This document shows, in pieces, positions 27,260-36,099 of a DNA stretch of 64,000 bases. The DNA is from Rhodococcus sp. G-MC3. GTDB taxonomy: Bacteria; Actinomycetota; Actinomycetes; Mycobacteriales; Mycobacteriaceae. The position numbers were made by a program, and so were the translations under genes. Location of the stretch: positions 213,922 to 277,921 of the forward strand of contig NZ_JASISW010000008.1 in the NCBI RefSeq assembly GCF_030063335.1. Reading direction: 5' to 3'. The notes below the pieces were generated by a model, which ran no database searches, was not told where the DNA came from, and saw only the letters and a list, made by a program, of their open reading frames with translations. Position 1 is the stretch's first letter; each line of letters starts with the position of its first letter.

Positions 27260-28554
27260 GCAGCACGGGGCAACTCAGAAGCAAAGTCGAGAAGACCCTG
27301 ACGCGCAGCCGGGCCCGCAGTGCCGCACTGACGGACTGTCTCGACGGCACCGACCTCCTCGCGCAGCACTCGCCGCTGATGAGTCCGCTCGTCTGGGATC
27401 TCGCGCACATCGGAAGTCAGGAAGAGCTCTGGCTCGTGCGTGACGTCGGTGGCCGCGAACCGGTTCGGCCGGACATCGACGAACTGTACGACGCTTTCAA
27501 GCACACCCGTTCCAGCCGAACGGCGTTACCGCTGCTCTCTCCCGAGGAGGCGCGCGCCTACGTGTCGAGCGTTCGCGACAAGGTGTGGGACATCCTCGCC
27601 GCCAGTCCGCTGGACGGTCGTCGACTCGAGCGCGACGGGTTCGCCTTCGGAATGATCGCGCAGCACGAGCAGCAGCACGACGAGACGATGCTGGCGACTC
27701 ATCAATTGCGTACCGGCCCTGCCGTATTGCACGCACCGCCGCCGCCGCCCGCTCGTGTATCGGCGCAGGGTGAGGTAATCATCGAGGGTGGCGAGTTCAC
27801 GATGGGTACCACCCTCGACGCGTGGGCACTCGACAACGAACGGCCGGCGCACCCCCGGTTCGTGCCGACTTTCGCGATCGACGTCGCTCCGGTGACCAAC
27901 GGTCAGTACGTCGAGTTCATTGCTCAGGGTGGTTACGAGCGCTCCGAGCTGTGGAGCGAACGAGGCTGGTTGCACCGTGCAACCGAAGGATTGATCGCTC
28001 CTCAATTCTGGGAGCGCGATTCCGACGGAACGTGGTGGCGTCGGGCATTCGGTGTGCGAGCCCCGGTCCGTCCGGACCAGCCAGTGGTGCACGTCAGTTT
28101 CTTCGAAGCCGAGGCGTATGCGCGCTGGGCCGGGAAACGCCTTCCAACAGAAGCGGAATGGGAGAAGGCTGCACGGTTCGATCCGTCGACGGGCGCGGTT
28201 CGCAAGTATCCTTGGGGAGACGCGGAGCCGACCGAGGTCCACGCGAACCTCGGCCAGACTCACCTCGAACCGGCGGATGTCGGTGCCTACCCGGCCGGAG
28301 CGTCGCCGCAGGGTGTGCAGCAGTTGATCGGCGATGTGTGGGAGTGGACGTCCTCGGACTTCGAGCCGTACAGCGGGTTCGAGCCGTTCCCGTACGCCGA
28401 GTACTCCGAGGTCTTCCTTCGCGGTGACTACAAGGTGTTGCGTGGAGGATCGTTCGGCACCGACGAGGTCGCGTGCCGCGGCACGTTCCGCAACTGGGAC
28501 CACCCCATTCGCAGGCAGATATTTTCCGGCATCAGATGTGCCCGAGATGTGTAG
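27256..28554 (+). CDS. egtB: Hercynine oxygenase (iron-dependent sulfoxide synthase) EgtB
   Basis: A 432-residue non-haem iron enzyme joining gamma-glutamylcysteine to hercynine with oxygen. The N-terminal DinB-like domain carries the iron ligands (LAHIGSQEELWL and MIAQHEQQHDETM, i.e. the H-x3-H-x-E set). The C-terminal formylglycine-generating-enzyme-like domain reads GGEFTMGT, PVTNGQYVEFIAQGGY, VSFFEAEAYARWAGKRLPTEAEWEKAA, GDVWEWTSSDFEPY and VLRGGSF. Start GTG 27256 overlaps egtA by 4 bp; a frame open further upstream lies inside egtA. The stop overlaps egtC by 8 bp. Confidence 0.96.
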   Translation: MSSTGQLRSKVEKTLTRSRARSAALTDCLDGTDLLAQHSPLMSPLVWDLAHIGSQEELWLVRDVGGREPVRPDIDELYDAFKHTRSSRTALPLLSPEEARAYVSSVRDKVWDILAASPLDGRRLERDGFAFGMIAQHEQQHDETMLATHQLRTGPAVLHAPPPPPARVSAQGEVIIEGGEFTMGTTLDAWALDNERPAHPRFVPTFAIDVAPVTNGQYVEFIAQGGYERSELWSERGWLHRATEGLIAPQFWERDSDGTWWRRAFGVRAPVRPDQPVVHVSFFEAEAYARWAGKRLPTEAEWEKAARFDPSTGAVRKYPWGDAEPTEVHANLGQTHLEPADVGAYPAGASPQGVQQLIGDVWEWTSSDFEPYSGFEPFPYAEYSEVFLRGDYKVLRGGSFGTDEVACRGTFRNWDHPIRRQIFSGIRCARDV

Positions 28555-29281
28555 ACATCTCGGTTATCTCGGACCTGCGCGCAGCGTCGGCGGTGTGCTC
28601 ACCGACGGTGAGAATTGTCTGCGCACTCAGTCCTGGGCGCCGAAAGACATGCGAGGCGGCGGCACCATCAATGCCGACGGTTTCGGAGCGGCATGGTGGC
28701 GCAAGGACGACATTCACAGCTACCGCAATCCGATGCCCATCTGGTCCGACCCCGCGGTCGACGACATGCTCGCCGGTGTCGAATCCGAGGCCGTGATCGC
28801 CGCGGTGCGGTCGGCCACCGTCGGGATGCCCGTCGAACGCAGCGCGTGTGCGCCCTTCACCGACGACACATGGGCGTTCAGCCACAACGGTGTCGTGTTC
28901 GGGTGGCCCGATGCGCTCGTCGAGCTCGCCGCCGAGGTCCCGACGAAGGATCTGCTTACCCTCCCCGCTCCCACCGATTCGGCGGCGCTGTGGCTCGTAT
29001 TGCGACACCTGCTTCGTGAGCACGAGCCGGAGAAGGCACTGCGAATGCTGGTCGCCCGTGTCGAATCCACCTCTCCTGGGCCGCGTCTGAATCTTCTGCT
29101 CGGTGACGGGCACACGATGTATGCGACCACGCTGTATCACTCGCTGGCAGTGCTGAGCCTCGAAAACTCGGTCACCATCGCCTCCGAGCCGCTCGACGAC
29201 AACCCCGCCTGGACTCGTATCGACGACCGCAAGTTGGTAGTCGCCACAGCAGAGCACGTCGACATCACCGACCTCAATTGA
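28547..29281 (+). CDS. egtC: Gamma-glutamyl-hercynylcysteine sulfoxide hydrolase EgtC
   Basis: A 244-residue class II glutamine-amidotransferase (Ntn hydrolase). The sequence starts Met-Cys-Arg-His-Leu-Gly-Tyr, so the catalytic Cys2 becomes the N-terminus after Met removal; this fixes the start at ATG 28547, within the egtB 3' end. Other conserved parts: GTINADGFGAAWW, SACAPFTDDTWAFSHNGVVFG and TDSAALWLVLRHLL. It removes glutamate from the EgtB product. Operon position between egtB and egtD supports the role. Confidence 0.95.
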   Translation: MCRHLGYLGPARSVGGVLTDGENCLRTQSWAPKDMRGGGTINADGFGAAWWRKDDIHSYRNPMPIWSDPAVDDMLAGVESEAVIAAVRSATVGMPVERSACAPFTDDTWAFSHNGVVFGWPDALVELAAEVPTKDLLTLPAPTDSAALWLVLRHLLREHEPEKALRMLVARVESTSPGPRLNLLLGDGHTMYATTLYHSLAVLSLENSVTIASEPLDDNPAWTRIDDRKLVVATAEHVDITDLN

Positions 29282-29290
29282 AGGAGAACA

Positions 29291-30265
29291 GTGTCTGATA
29301 TCGCGCTGGATGTGCATATTTCACCGGAAAAGCTCCTCGACGACCTGCGTGCCGACGTGCGACAGGGCTTGACCGCTTCACCGAAGTGGCTCTCTCCCAA
29401 GTGGTTCTACGACGCTGCCGGGAGCGTTCTGTTCGAGCAGATCACCGAGCTGCCGGAGTACTACCCGACGCGCACCGAACGTGCGCTCATCGAGGCTCAT
29501 GCCCACGACATTGCCGAGAAGACGGATGCGGCGATACTCGTCGAGCTCGGGTCGGGTTCGTCGGAGAAAACACGGCTGCTGCTTGCGGCAGGCACCAAAC
29601 ACGGGTCCCTTCGCAAGTACGTACCGCAGGATGTGTCCCCGTCGGCATTGGAAGGAGCGATCGAGCAGATCTCTCGTGAGTTCCCTTCCCTCGAAGTACA
29701 GGGGATCGTCAGCGATTTCACCGACACACTGCAAAACCTCCCCGCCGATGGAAGCCGTACTATCGCCTTCCTCGGCGGTACTCTCGGCAACCTGATTCCC
29801 GACGAGCGGGCGACCTTCCTGGCCGACATCGGCCAGGCTCTCGTCGATGGTGAATTCTTGCTGCTGGGAGTCGGATTGGTCATCGACGAAAACGTGCTCG
29901 TGCCGGCCTACGACGACGCAGCGGGGGTAACAGCTCAATTCAATGCGAACGTGTTGTCGGTCCTCAACGACAAACTCGGTGCGAACTTCGATCCGCAGAA
30001 ATATCAGCATGTCGCACTGTGGAACCCGGACGCCGAGTGGATCGAGATGCGGCTGCGGGCCACGGAGGATCAGCAGGTGCACATCGCGGACCTCGATCTC
30101 GACGTCACGTTGGAGAGGGGTGAAGAACTGCGTACCGAGATCTCGGCGAAGTTCCGCCGGGACGGCATCGAAAGAGAACTCGTCGATGCGGGCTTTCGCA
30201 TCGACGAGTTCTGGACCGACTCCGAGGACAAGTTCGCTCTGATCCTGGCCCGGCGCAGCATCTAA
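29291..30265 (+). CDS. egtD: L-histidine N-alpha-methyltransferase EgtD
   Basis: A 324-residue SAM-dependent trimethyltransferase that makes hercynine from histidine. Key motifs: LTASPKWLSPKWFYDAAGSVLFEQITELPEYYPTRTE, the SAM-binding VELGSGSSEKTRLLL, and FLGGTLGNLIPDER. The C-terminus ends with FRIDEFWTDSEDKFALILARR, as in characterised EgtD. Start GTG 29291 has an excellent AAGGAG site six bases upstream. It closes the egtABCD operon and is convergent with the ABC permease gene, overlapping it by 4 bp. Confidence 0.97.
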   Translation: MSDIALDVHISPEKLLDDLRADVRQGLTASPKWLSPKWFYDAAGSVLFEQITELPEYYPTRTERALIEAHAHDIAEKTDAAILVELGSGSSEKTRLLLAAGTKHGSLRKYVPQDVSPSALEGAIEQISREFPSLEVQGIVSDFTDTLQNLPADGSRTIAFLGGTLGNLIPDERATFLADIGQALVDGEFLLLGVGLVIDENVLVPAYDDAAGVTAQFNANVLSVLNDKLGANFDPQKYQHVALWNPDAEWIEMRLRATEDQQVHIADLDLDVTLERGEELRTEISAKFRRDGIERELVDAGFRIDEFWTDSEDKFALILARRSI

Positions 30266-31617
30266 GCAGCCGCCGGTGACAACCTTCCTGCCCGACGAGC
30301 AGGCGTCAGGGATGCTACGAGGGCGAGGATTCCCGCAGCGAGGACTGTCCCGGCGACGAGGCCCCAGGGAAGTGTCGGGGCGGTCAGGCCGGTGTCGCCG
30401 ATGGATCCGAGCAGCGACTGAGCTGCGGCCCAGCCGTAGATCACGCCGAGCACGACACCCAGTCCGACTGATGCAATGACCATCTGTGCGCTTTCGTAGA
30501 AAATCGTGGCGCGCAGCTGCTTCCTGGTGAAGCCGAGTGCTCGCAGCAGTACCAGTTCTCGGGTCCGTTGCAGCACGCTCAGCGTCATGTTGCTGACCAT
30601 GCCGACGGCGGCGATGACGGCGGAGAACCCGACGAGCCCGCCGAGGATGGCGGTGGTGACGTTGAGCGCCTGCTCGATATCTTCACTGCCTGGTTGGCTG
30701 CGCATGATGGTTGCGTACGATGCCGACGCGACCGCCAGCGTCACCACGAGGGTGACACCGATGACCAGGCCGATCGTGGTGCGAGTGCTGCGCTGTGGGT
30801 ACCGCACCGCGTTCGCGGCGGCGAGCCGGGCAGAGGCGCTGTTACCGAACAACTTTCCGACACCCGAGAGTGTGGCAGGCATGATCGAGGTCGCACCGAG
30901 CACGATTCCCGTGAACGAGATCAGGCCACCGAAGAACGCGACGATCACTCCCGTCGGCGTCATCAGGCCGAGCAGAACCCCGAGACCGAGTACGACGAAA
31001 CCGCCGCCGACGGCGATGATCGACAAGGCTGTCCGAACAGGCCGCCGAGCAGCGACGTCCGGCGTTTCGACGATGTGGCCCGTTGCCTGAATCGGAGTCA
31101 CCGCGAGGACTCGACGTGAACCGACACGGGCCGCAATCCAGGTCGTGAGAACCACCATCACGGCCGGCAGCAGGACAAGCGGATGCACGGTGGTGTAGTC
31201 GATGTCCGGCATTTTTCCCCGAGACACCGCGAAACTGCGCGCTGCGCTGCTGCCTGCGACTCCGATCACCAGGCCCAGCGCGGCACCGACGAGCCCGACC
31301 AGTAGGCCCTCCCGTGCGACCGAACTGCGCAATGCGCCAGCGCCAGCGCCGATGAGCCGCAGTAGCGCAATCGTGGCGGTGCGTCCGGCCACGACGGTTG
31401 CGAAGGTATTGGCAGTGACGATGGAGGCAACGTACATCGACAGACCGATGAAGACGGCGGCGACCGAGAACAGGGCAGTGCCTGCCGTTCCGCCCTGGGA
31501 GCCGACGACGTCGCTCAACATCGACGTGGCCTGGATGAGGCTGACGCCGAACGCGGAGGCGAGTGCCGTCACCAGCAGGCTCGTCGCGTGGTCGCGGCTG
31601 TGCGCGAGCGCTCTCAT
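30262..31617 (-). CDS. ABC transporter permease with FtsX domain (MacB/LolC-type)
   Basis: A 451-residue membrane protein with an N-terminal helix (SLLVTALASAFGVSLIQA), a short extracytoplasmic segment, and a bundle of further helices. The last three are those of a FtsX domain (VGMVSNMTLSVLQRTRELVLLRALGFTRKQLRATIFYESAQMVIASVGLGVVLG), with the coupling helix typical of type VII exporters. Actinobacterial relatives often have about 800 residues and two such domains; this one is shorter, roughly half to two-thirds that size. It overlaps the ATPase stop by 4 bp (ATGA), so both belong to one operon under the upstream two-component system. Confidence 0.87.
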   Translation of the reverse strand: MRALAHSRDHATSLLVTALASAFGVSLIQATSMLSDVVGSQGGTAGTALFSVAAVFIGLSMYVASIVTANTFATVVAGRTATIALLRLIGAGAGALRSSVAREGLLVGLVGAALGLVIGVAGSSAARSFAVSRGKMPDIDYTTVHPLVLLPAVMVVLTTWIAARVGSRRVLAVTPIQATGHIVETPDVAARRPVRTALSIIAVGGGFVVLGLGVLLGLMTPTGVIVAFFGGLISFTGIVLGATSIMPATLSGVGKLFGNSASARLAAANAVRYPQRSTRTTIGLVIGVTLVVTLAVASASYATIMRSQPGSEDIEQALNVTTAILGGLVGFSAVIAAVGMVSNMTLSVLQRTRELVLLRALGFTRKQLRATIFYESAQMVIASVGLGVVLGVIYGWAAAQSLLGSIGDTGLTAPTLPWGLVAGTVLAAGILALVASLTPARRAGRLSPAAA

Positions 31618-32369
31618 GCTGCACGCTCCGCAGCGAGCATGTACGCGCTGATGTCCTCGGCGCTCGAGCGTGGGAGTTGGTCGACGACGCGGCCATCGGC
31701 AATGAAGACGATGCGATCGGCGAAGCTGGCGGCCACCGGATCATGGGTGACCATGACGATGCTTTGGTGGTACTCGCGGGCAGCGGTGGCAAGCAGTGTG
31801 AGCACCTCACGACCCGTTCGGGAGTCCAAGTTCCCGGTCGGCTCGTCGGCGAACACGGTGTGCGGCCTGCGAGCCAGAGCGCGCACGATGGCCACGCGTT
31901 GCTGTTGACCACCCGAAAGCTGGTGAGGCTTGTGAGCGAGACGATCGGCCAATCCGAGTGTCACCAGGAGATGATCGATCCATGCCCTTTCTTCGGTGCT
32001 CGGCTTACGCCCGTCGAGTTCGAAGGGGAGCAGGATATTGCCGAGGACGTCGAGCGTCGGAACCAGGTTGAACGCTTGGAACACGAAACCGACCTTGCGG
32101 CGACGCAGGGTGGTGAGGGAGTCGTCGTCGAGAGTGCTGATTTCGGTGTCGCCGAGCCACACTCGGCCGGAGGTAGGGGAGTCGAGTCCGGCCATGATGT
32201 GCATGAGCGTCGACTTCCCTGAACCCGACGGTCCCATGACAGCGGTGAATTCGCCGCGATGGATTGTCAGTGACGTGTGGTCGAGAGCGAACACGGGAGT
32301 GTCGTCGCCATAGCGTTTGGTGACGTCGTCGACTCGTGCAACGACGGGGAGTGTGGGTGTGTAGGTCAT
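31614..32369 (-). CDS. ABC transporter ATP-binding protein (MacB/LolD type)
   Basis: A 251-residue ATPase: Walker A GPSGSGKSTLMHIMAGLD, Q-loop with the family mark RRRKVGFVFQAFNLVPTLDVLGNI, signature LSGGQQQRVAIVRAL, Walker B HTVFADEPTGNLDS, and the H-loop VMVTHDPVA. 'FQAFNL.PTL' and 'DEPTGNLDS' mark the LolD/MacB/FtsE group that pairs with FtsX-domain permeases, here the next gene. The cargo may be a lipid, peptide or antibiotic and is not identifiable. Confidence 0.94.
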   Translation of the reverse strand: MTYTPTLPVVARVDDVTKRYGDDTPVFALDHTSLTIHRGEFTAVMGPSGSGKSTLMHIMAGLDSPTSGRVWLGDTEISTLDDDSLTTLRRRKVGFVFQAFNLVPTLDVLGNILLPFELDGRKPSTEERAWIDHLLVTLGLADRLAHKPHQLSGGQQQRVAIVRALARRPHTVFADEPTGNLDSRTGREVLTLLATAAREYHQSIVMVTHDPVAASFADRIVFIADGRVVDQLPRSSAEDISAYMLAAERAA

Positions 32370-32454
32370 GTGAGCAACGCTATGAGCCGAGCGGCCAGGG
32401 CGAATCAGGCGGAAGTCTCTCCCTCGTACATCCGCAGGATGACATGTCGCGGCG

Positions 32455-33105
32455 CTAGCGCACCAGAGCGTGCTCGAACGCGTAGACCACCAACTGGACC
32501 CGGTCCCGTAGGCCCAGTTTGGCGAAGATGCGGCTGATGTGGGTTTTCACCGTCGCTTCGCTGAGATACTCGGCTGCAGCGATCTCGGAGTTGCTGAGGC
32601 CCTTCGCTGCGAGTCGGAAGATCTCCTGTTCTCTCGCAGTCAATCGGTTGAACGGTTCGGGAATCACCGGGGCTGCGGGAATCTCGGTGAAGTGCTGTAG
32701 AAGTGCAGTGGTCGCCGACGCCGCGATCACCGAATTGCCCGCGTGGACGGTGCGAATGGCGGCGAGCAAGAATTCGGGATCGGCGTCCTTCAACACGAAT
32801 CCGCTGGCACCTGCCTTGATAGCCTTGGCCGCGCTTTCGTCGAGATCGAAGGTCGTCAGCACCAGAATCCGGGGTGGCTCCGGCGATGCGCGCACGATCT
32901 CGCTGGTCGCGGCGATGCCGTCGAGTACCGGCATTCGGATATCCATGAGGATCACGTCGGGGTGAACGCGTGCCGCCAGATCGATGCCTTCGGCGCCGTT
33001 ACCCGCTTCGCCGACGAATTCGAGATCGCTCTGGGACGAGACCAACATGCGTATCCCGGCGCGAAAGAGCTGCTGATCGTCGACGAGCGCGACGCGGATC
33101 GTCAT
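32455..33105 (-). CDS. NarL/LuxR-type response regulator
   Basis: A 216-residue two-component regulator. The receiver domain has acidic DDQQLFRAG at the N-terminus, the phospho-acceptor Asp in DVILMDIRMPVLDG near residue 54, Thr in VLTTFD and Lys in AIKAGASGFVLKDA. The C-terminal LuxR HTH reads LTAREQEIFRLAAKGLSNSEIA..LSEATVKTHISRIFAKLGLRDR. Start ATG 33105 overlaps the kinase stop (ATGA). It is followed at 85 bp by the ABC transporter genes, its probable targets. Confidence 0.95.
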   Translation of the reverse strand: MTIRVALVDDQQLFRAGIRMLVSSQSDLEFVGEAGNGAEGIDLAARVHPDVILMDIRMPVLDGIAATSEIVRASPEPPRILVLTTFDLDESAAKAIKAGASGFVLKDADPEFLLAAIRTVHAGNSVIAASATTALLQHFTEIPAAPVIPEPFNRLTAREQEIFRLAAKGLSNSEIAAAEYLSEATVKTHISRIFAKLGLRDRVQLVVYAFEHALVR

Positions 33106-34277
33106 TGAGCGGTTCCCATCACTGGAATTCGTGCCACGAGCGTCCACACTCCTTCGTCCTGTCCTGCAGTCAACGAGCCGCCTGAGAGCACGGCTCGCTC
33201 TCGCATACCGATGAGCCCGTGGCCGCCGGGATTATCGGCATCGTCGGAACGCACCCGGTTGCGGATTCGCAAGGTCGATTGGTGAGATTCCGATGTCAGT
33301 TCGACGCGGACGGGTTGGCTGGAATCGCCGTGTCGGAGCGCGTTTGTCAATGCTTCCTGAGCAATGCGAAACAGCGTGAGTTGACCACCGACACCGAGGG
33401 TGGATGGATCACCCGTGATCTTCAGGTCGATGTGGAGGCCTGCGGTGCGCATGCGCTCGACGAGTGTGCCGAGATCCTGGGATTGGGAGGCTGGGACGTC
33501 GTCGCCATTGTGTCGCAGCTGTGCGAGAACTCCGCGAACGTCGCGCAGCGCGTCGCGGGCGGTGGAGGCGATGGTGCTCAGTGCGGCCTCGACCGATTCT
33601 GGTTCCGCGGCGCGGGCATAACGGGCGCCGTCGGCTTGGGCGATGACGACGGCGAGGGAGTGGGCGACGATGTCGTGCATGTCCCGGGCAATGCGATTGC
33701 GTTCGTGTTCGATCGCGATCTCCGCAAGCGCCCGAGTTTGCTCCATTTCGGCGAGTTCACTTCGGTGCTTGGATTCGACGGACACACGGTTGGCGTAGGC
33801 GATCCGCCCCAATGCCCACGACAACCCGAGCACTGCCCAGGACCCGGTGAGGATGATGCCGATCTGCGTCGCATAATCGCCCATGGTGCGTTCGATCTCG
33901 TCCGGAACGAACGGCTCTCCCGCTACGAACGTCAAGAACAGTGCGGCAACGATTCCGCCGCCGACGACGGACACAAGGCCGAGCTTGCGAACCAGCGGTG
34001 AGCCGTAGGCTGCCGTCGCGAACAGCACGAACAGGATCGCCAGATTGCCGGCCTGAGTGCCGAGCGATGCCGACATCTGTCCGATGGCGCAGATCCACGC
34101 CACGCCGAGCGCGAGTGCTGGGGAGGCTCGCCGTAGTGCAAGCGCGACGGCGAATCCGAACAGCAGGACGACGCCGACCGCGCCGTCTTGCTCTCCAGAT
34201 CCGAAGAGGAGCGCGGTGAACACAGCAGCGAAGCCGACGTCGACGGCGGTTTGGTAGCGCGACAGCGTCCGGAACAC
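33102..34277 (-). CDS. Sensor histidine kinase (HisKA_3/NarL-partner type)
   Basis: A 391-residue membrane kinase. The N-terminal 150 residues hold about five hydrophobic segments and no large extracytoplasmic loop, so sensing is likely within the membrane, as in LiaS/DesK-like envelope-stress kinases. The phospho-acceptor His is in NRIARDMHDIVAHSLAVVIAQA near residue 200. The ATPase domain shows LFRIAQEALTNALRHG (N-box) and NPGGHGLIGMRERAVLSGG (G-box). It heads the kinase-regulator-ATPase-permease operon on the minus strand. Confidence 0.94.
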   Translation of the reverse strand: MFRTLSRYQTAVDVGFAAVFTALLFGSGEQDGAVGVVLLFGFAVALALRRASPALALGVAWICAIGQMSASLGTQAGNLAILFVLFATAAYGSPLVRKLGLVSVVGGGIVAALFLTFVAGEPFVPDEIERTMGDYATQIGIILTGSWAVLGLSWALGRIAYANRVSVESKHRSELAEMEQTRALAEIAIEHERNRIARDMHDIVAHSLAVVIAQADGARYARAAEPESVEAALSTIASTARDALRDVRGVLAQLRHNGDDVPASQSQDLGTLVERMRTAGLHIDLKITGDPSTLGVGGQLTLFRIAQEALTNALRHGDSSQPVRVELTSESHQSTLRIRNRVRSDDADNPGGHGLIGMRERAVLSGGSLTAGQDEGVWTLVARIPVMGTAQ

Positions 34278-34323
34278 GCCCTACAGCGTACGGCGAAACA
34301 GCAATCGATCCGACGTTGCCGAA

Positions 34324-34968
34324 TCAGCTGGTGCGCCGGCGGGCCTTCTCGAGCGCGGCCAGTGTGGTGAGCACCGTCGTGCGCTGCTTGTCGAGGTCTT
34401 TCATTTTTGCACGCGCGGGCAGACCCTGGGCGCCGTCGAGCGCGCTGATCTGCTCGTCGACGCTCGTGAGCTGAACGAGCAGTTTCTGCACTCGCGATTC
34501 GAGCTCGATCATGTCGACGCCCGTCACGCCCGCCTGAGACTTCTTCGTGGGGGCGGACTTGGCAGGTGCAGCAGTCGACGTCGAGGTCGAGGTTGTGCCC
34601 GGAGCGGCCACTGCAGCAGCTGCCCTGGGGCGCAAGGCTTTGCGGACCGCTGCCGGATCGGGCAGCTTCTCGAGGCGAATGCGGTTGAGCACCTCGCGCG
34701 CATCACGTGCGGTGACTCGGAACTCGCGCTCCTCCTCGTCCTCGGACGAGAGAGTGCCGCCGAGGGGCCGCAGGCCGTACATCCCGATGAAGTGCTTGGC
34801 GTCGTCGATGATGGCTTCCTGCTGGCGGCAGAGGCTGCAGCGGGGCTCGTTGCGATACTCCTCGATCGAGTCGGTGCTGCCACACCAGACGCACCCACCC
34901 GGAGTCCAGCGGGCGATTCGGACGGTAGAAGTTACGGCTGGGCTGTCCAAGATTTGTGCGTCGATCAC
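34324..34968 (-). CDS. Hypothetical protein with N-terminal CxxC-x-CxxC zinc-ribbon-like motif
   Basis: A 214-residue protein not recognised. Near the N-terminus CVWCGSTDSIEEYRNEPRCSLCRQQE gives two CxxC pairs spaced 15 residues apart, a zinc-ribbon-like arrangement. Next is a conserved-looking segment HFIGMYGLRPLGGTLSSEDEEEREFRVTARDAREVLNRIRLEKLPDP. A linker rich in Ala, Thr and Ser (about residues 117-148) leads to a C-terminal predicted coiled coil (MIELESRVQKLLVQLTSVDEQISALDGAQGLPARAKMKDLDKQRTTVLTTLAALEKARR). It sits alone between the kinase operon and prs, same strand. Composition is normal for the genome. Confidence 0.6.
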   Translation of the reverse strand: MIDAQILDSPAVTSTVRIARWTPGGCVWCGSTDSIEEYRNEPRCSLCRQQEAIIDDAKHFIGMYGLRPLGGTLSSEDEEEREFRVTARDAREVLNRIRLEKLPDPAAVRKALRPRAAAAVAAPGTTSTSTSTAAPAKSAPTKKSQAGVTGVDMIELESRVQKLLVQLTSVDEQISALDGAQGLPARAKMKDLDKQRTTVLTTLAALEKARRRTS

Positions 34969-35115
34969 GACGAGTCATCTTAGGTTACAACGAAACCCGC
35001 TCCGCACACGCCCTCCCGTCGTCCAGCAGATTTCGGTCTGGGTAGTGACCAAATTCATCGGAGTGGGAAAGAAGTGGCGGAGCGGGTGTGAAGAAACCGA
35101 ACGGACCGTTAAAGG

Positions 35116-36099
35116 CTAGGCGGAACCGTTGAACAGGCTTGTGACCGAACCGTTTTCGAAAACCTCGCGGATGGTGCGCGCGAGCAACGGTGCGATGGAG
35201 AGCTCGGTGAGCGTCGGGAAGCGCTTCTCGTCGGTGATCGGGAGGGTGTTGGTGACCACAACTTCCTTGGCTCCGCAGTTGGAGAGACGCTCGGCGGCCG
35301 GGTCGCTGAGGACGCCGTGCGTGGCAGCGATGACGACGTCACCTGCGCCTGCCTCCTTGAGGACCTTGACGGCTCCGGCGATGGTGCCGCCGGTGTCGAT
35401 CATGTCGTCGATCAGGATGCAGGTGCGCCCTTCCACGTCACCGACGACGCGGTTGGACTTGACCTGGTTGGGCACCAACGGGTCACGCGTCTTGTGAATG
35501 AACGCCAGCGGTGCACCGTCGAAGCTGTCGGCCCACTTCTCGGCGACGCGGACGCGGCCGGAATCGGGGGAGACGACGGTGATGTGCTCGAGGCTGTACT
35601 TGCCGCGGATGTGCCCGGCGAGCTGGCTGTGCGCGTGCATGTGATCGACGGGGCCGTCGAAGAAGCCCTGGATCTGGTCGGTGTGCAGGTCGACCGTGAT
35701 GATGCGGTCGGCGCCCGCGGTCTTGAGCAGATCGGCGACAAGACGGGCCGAGATGGGCTCGCGTCCGCGGTGCTTCTTGTCCTGGCGGGCGTACGGGTAG
35801 AAGGGCAGGATCGCGGTGATCCGCTTTGCCGAGCCACGCTTGAGGGCATCGATCATGATGAGCTGTTCCATCAACCAGGTGTTGAGGGGGTATGGGTGGC
35901 TCTGCAGTACGAAGGCGTCGGATCCGCGAACCGACTCCTCGAAGCGAACGAAGATCTCACCGTTGGCGAAGTCACGCGCTGTTTGCGGAGTGAGCTCGAT
36001 TCCCAGTTCCTTGGCCACCTGGGTAGCAAGCTCGGGGTGAGCTCGACCCGAGAAGAGCATGAGGTTCTTCTGGTTGTCGATCCAGTTCGGGGTTGACAC
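35116..36099 (-). CDS. prs: Ribose-phosphate pyrophosphokinase
   Basis: A 327-residue PRPP synthase, which makes PRPP for nucleotide, His, Trp and arabinogalactan precursors. Conserved pieces: LMLFSGRAHPELATQVAKELG, FANGEIFVRFEESVRGSDAFVLQS, RQDKKHRGREPISARLVADLL (catalytic loop), VSPDSGRVRVAEKWAD, and the PRPP-binding CILIDDMIDTGGTIAGA. Start GTG 36099 shares one base with the glmU stop, so the glmU-prs pair is coupled, as in Rv1018c-Rv1017c. Confidence 0.97.
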   Translation of the reverse strand: MSTPNWIDNQKNLMLFSGRAHPELATQVAKELGIELTPQTARDFANGEIFVRFEESVRGSDAFVLQSHPYPLNTWLMEQLIMIDALKRGSAKRITAILPFYPYARQDKKHRGREPISARLVADLLKTAGADRIITVDLHTDQIQGFFDGPVDHMHAHSQLAGHIRGKYSLEHITVVSPDSGRVRVAEKWADSFDGAPLAFIHKTRDPLVPNQVKSNRVVGDVEGRTCILIDDMIDTGGTIAGAVKVLKEAGAGDVVIAATHGVLSDPAAERLSNCGAKEVVVTNTLPITDEKRFPTLTELSIAPLLARTIREVFENGSVTSLFNGSA

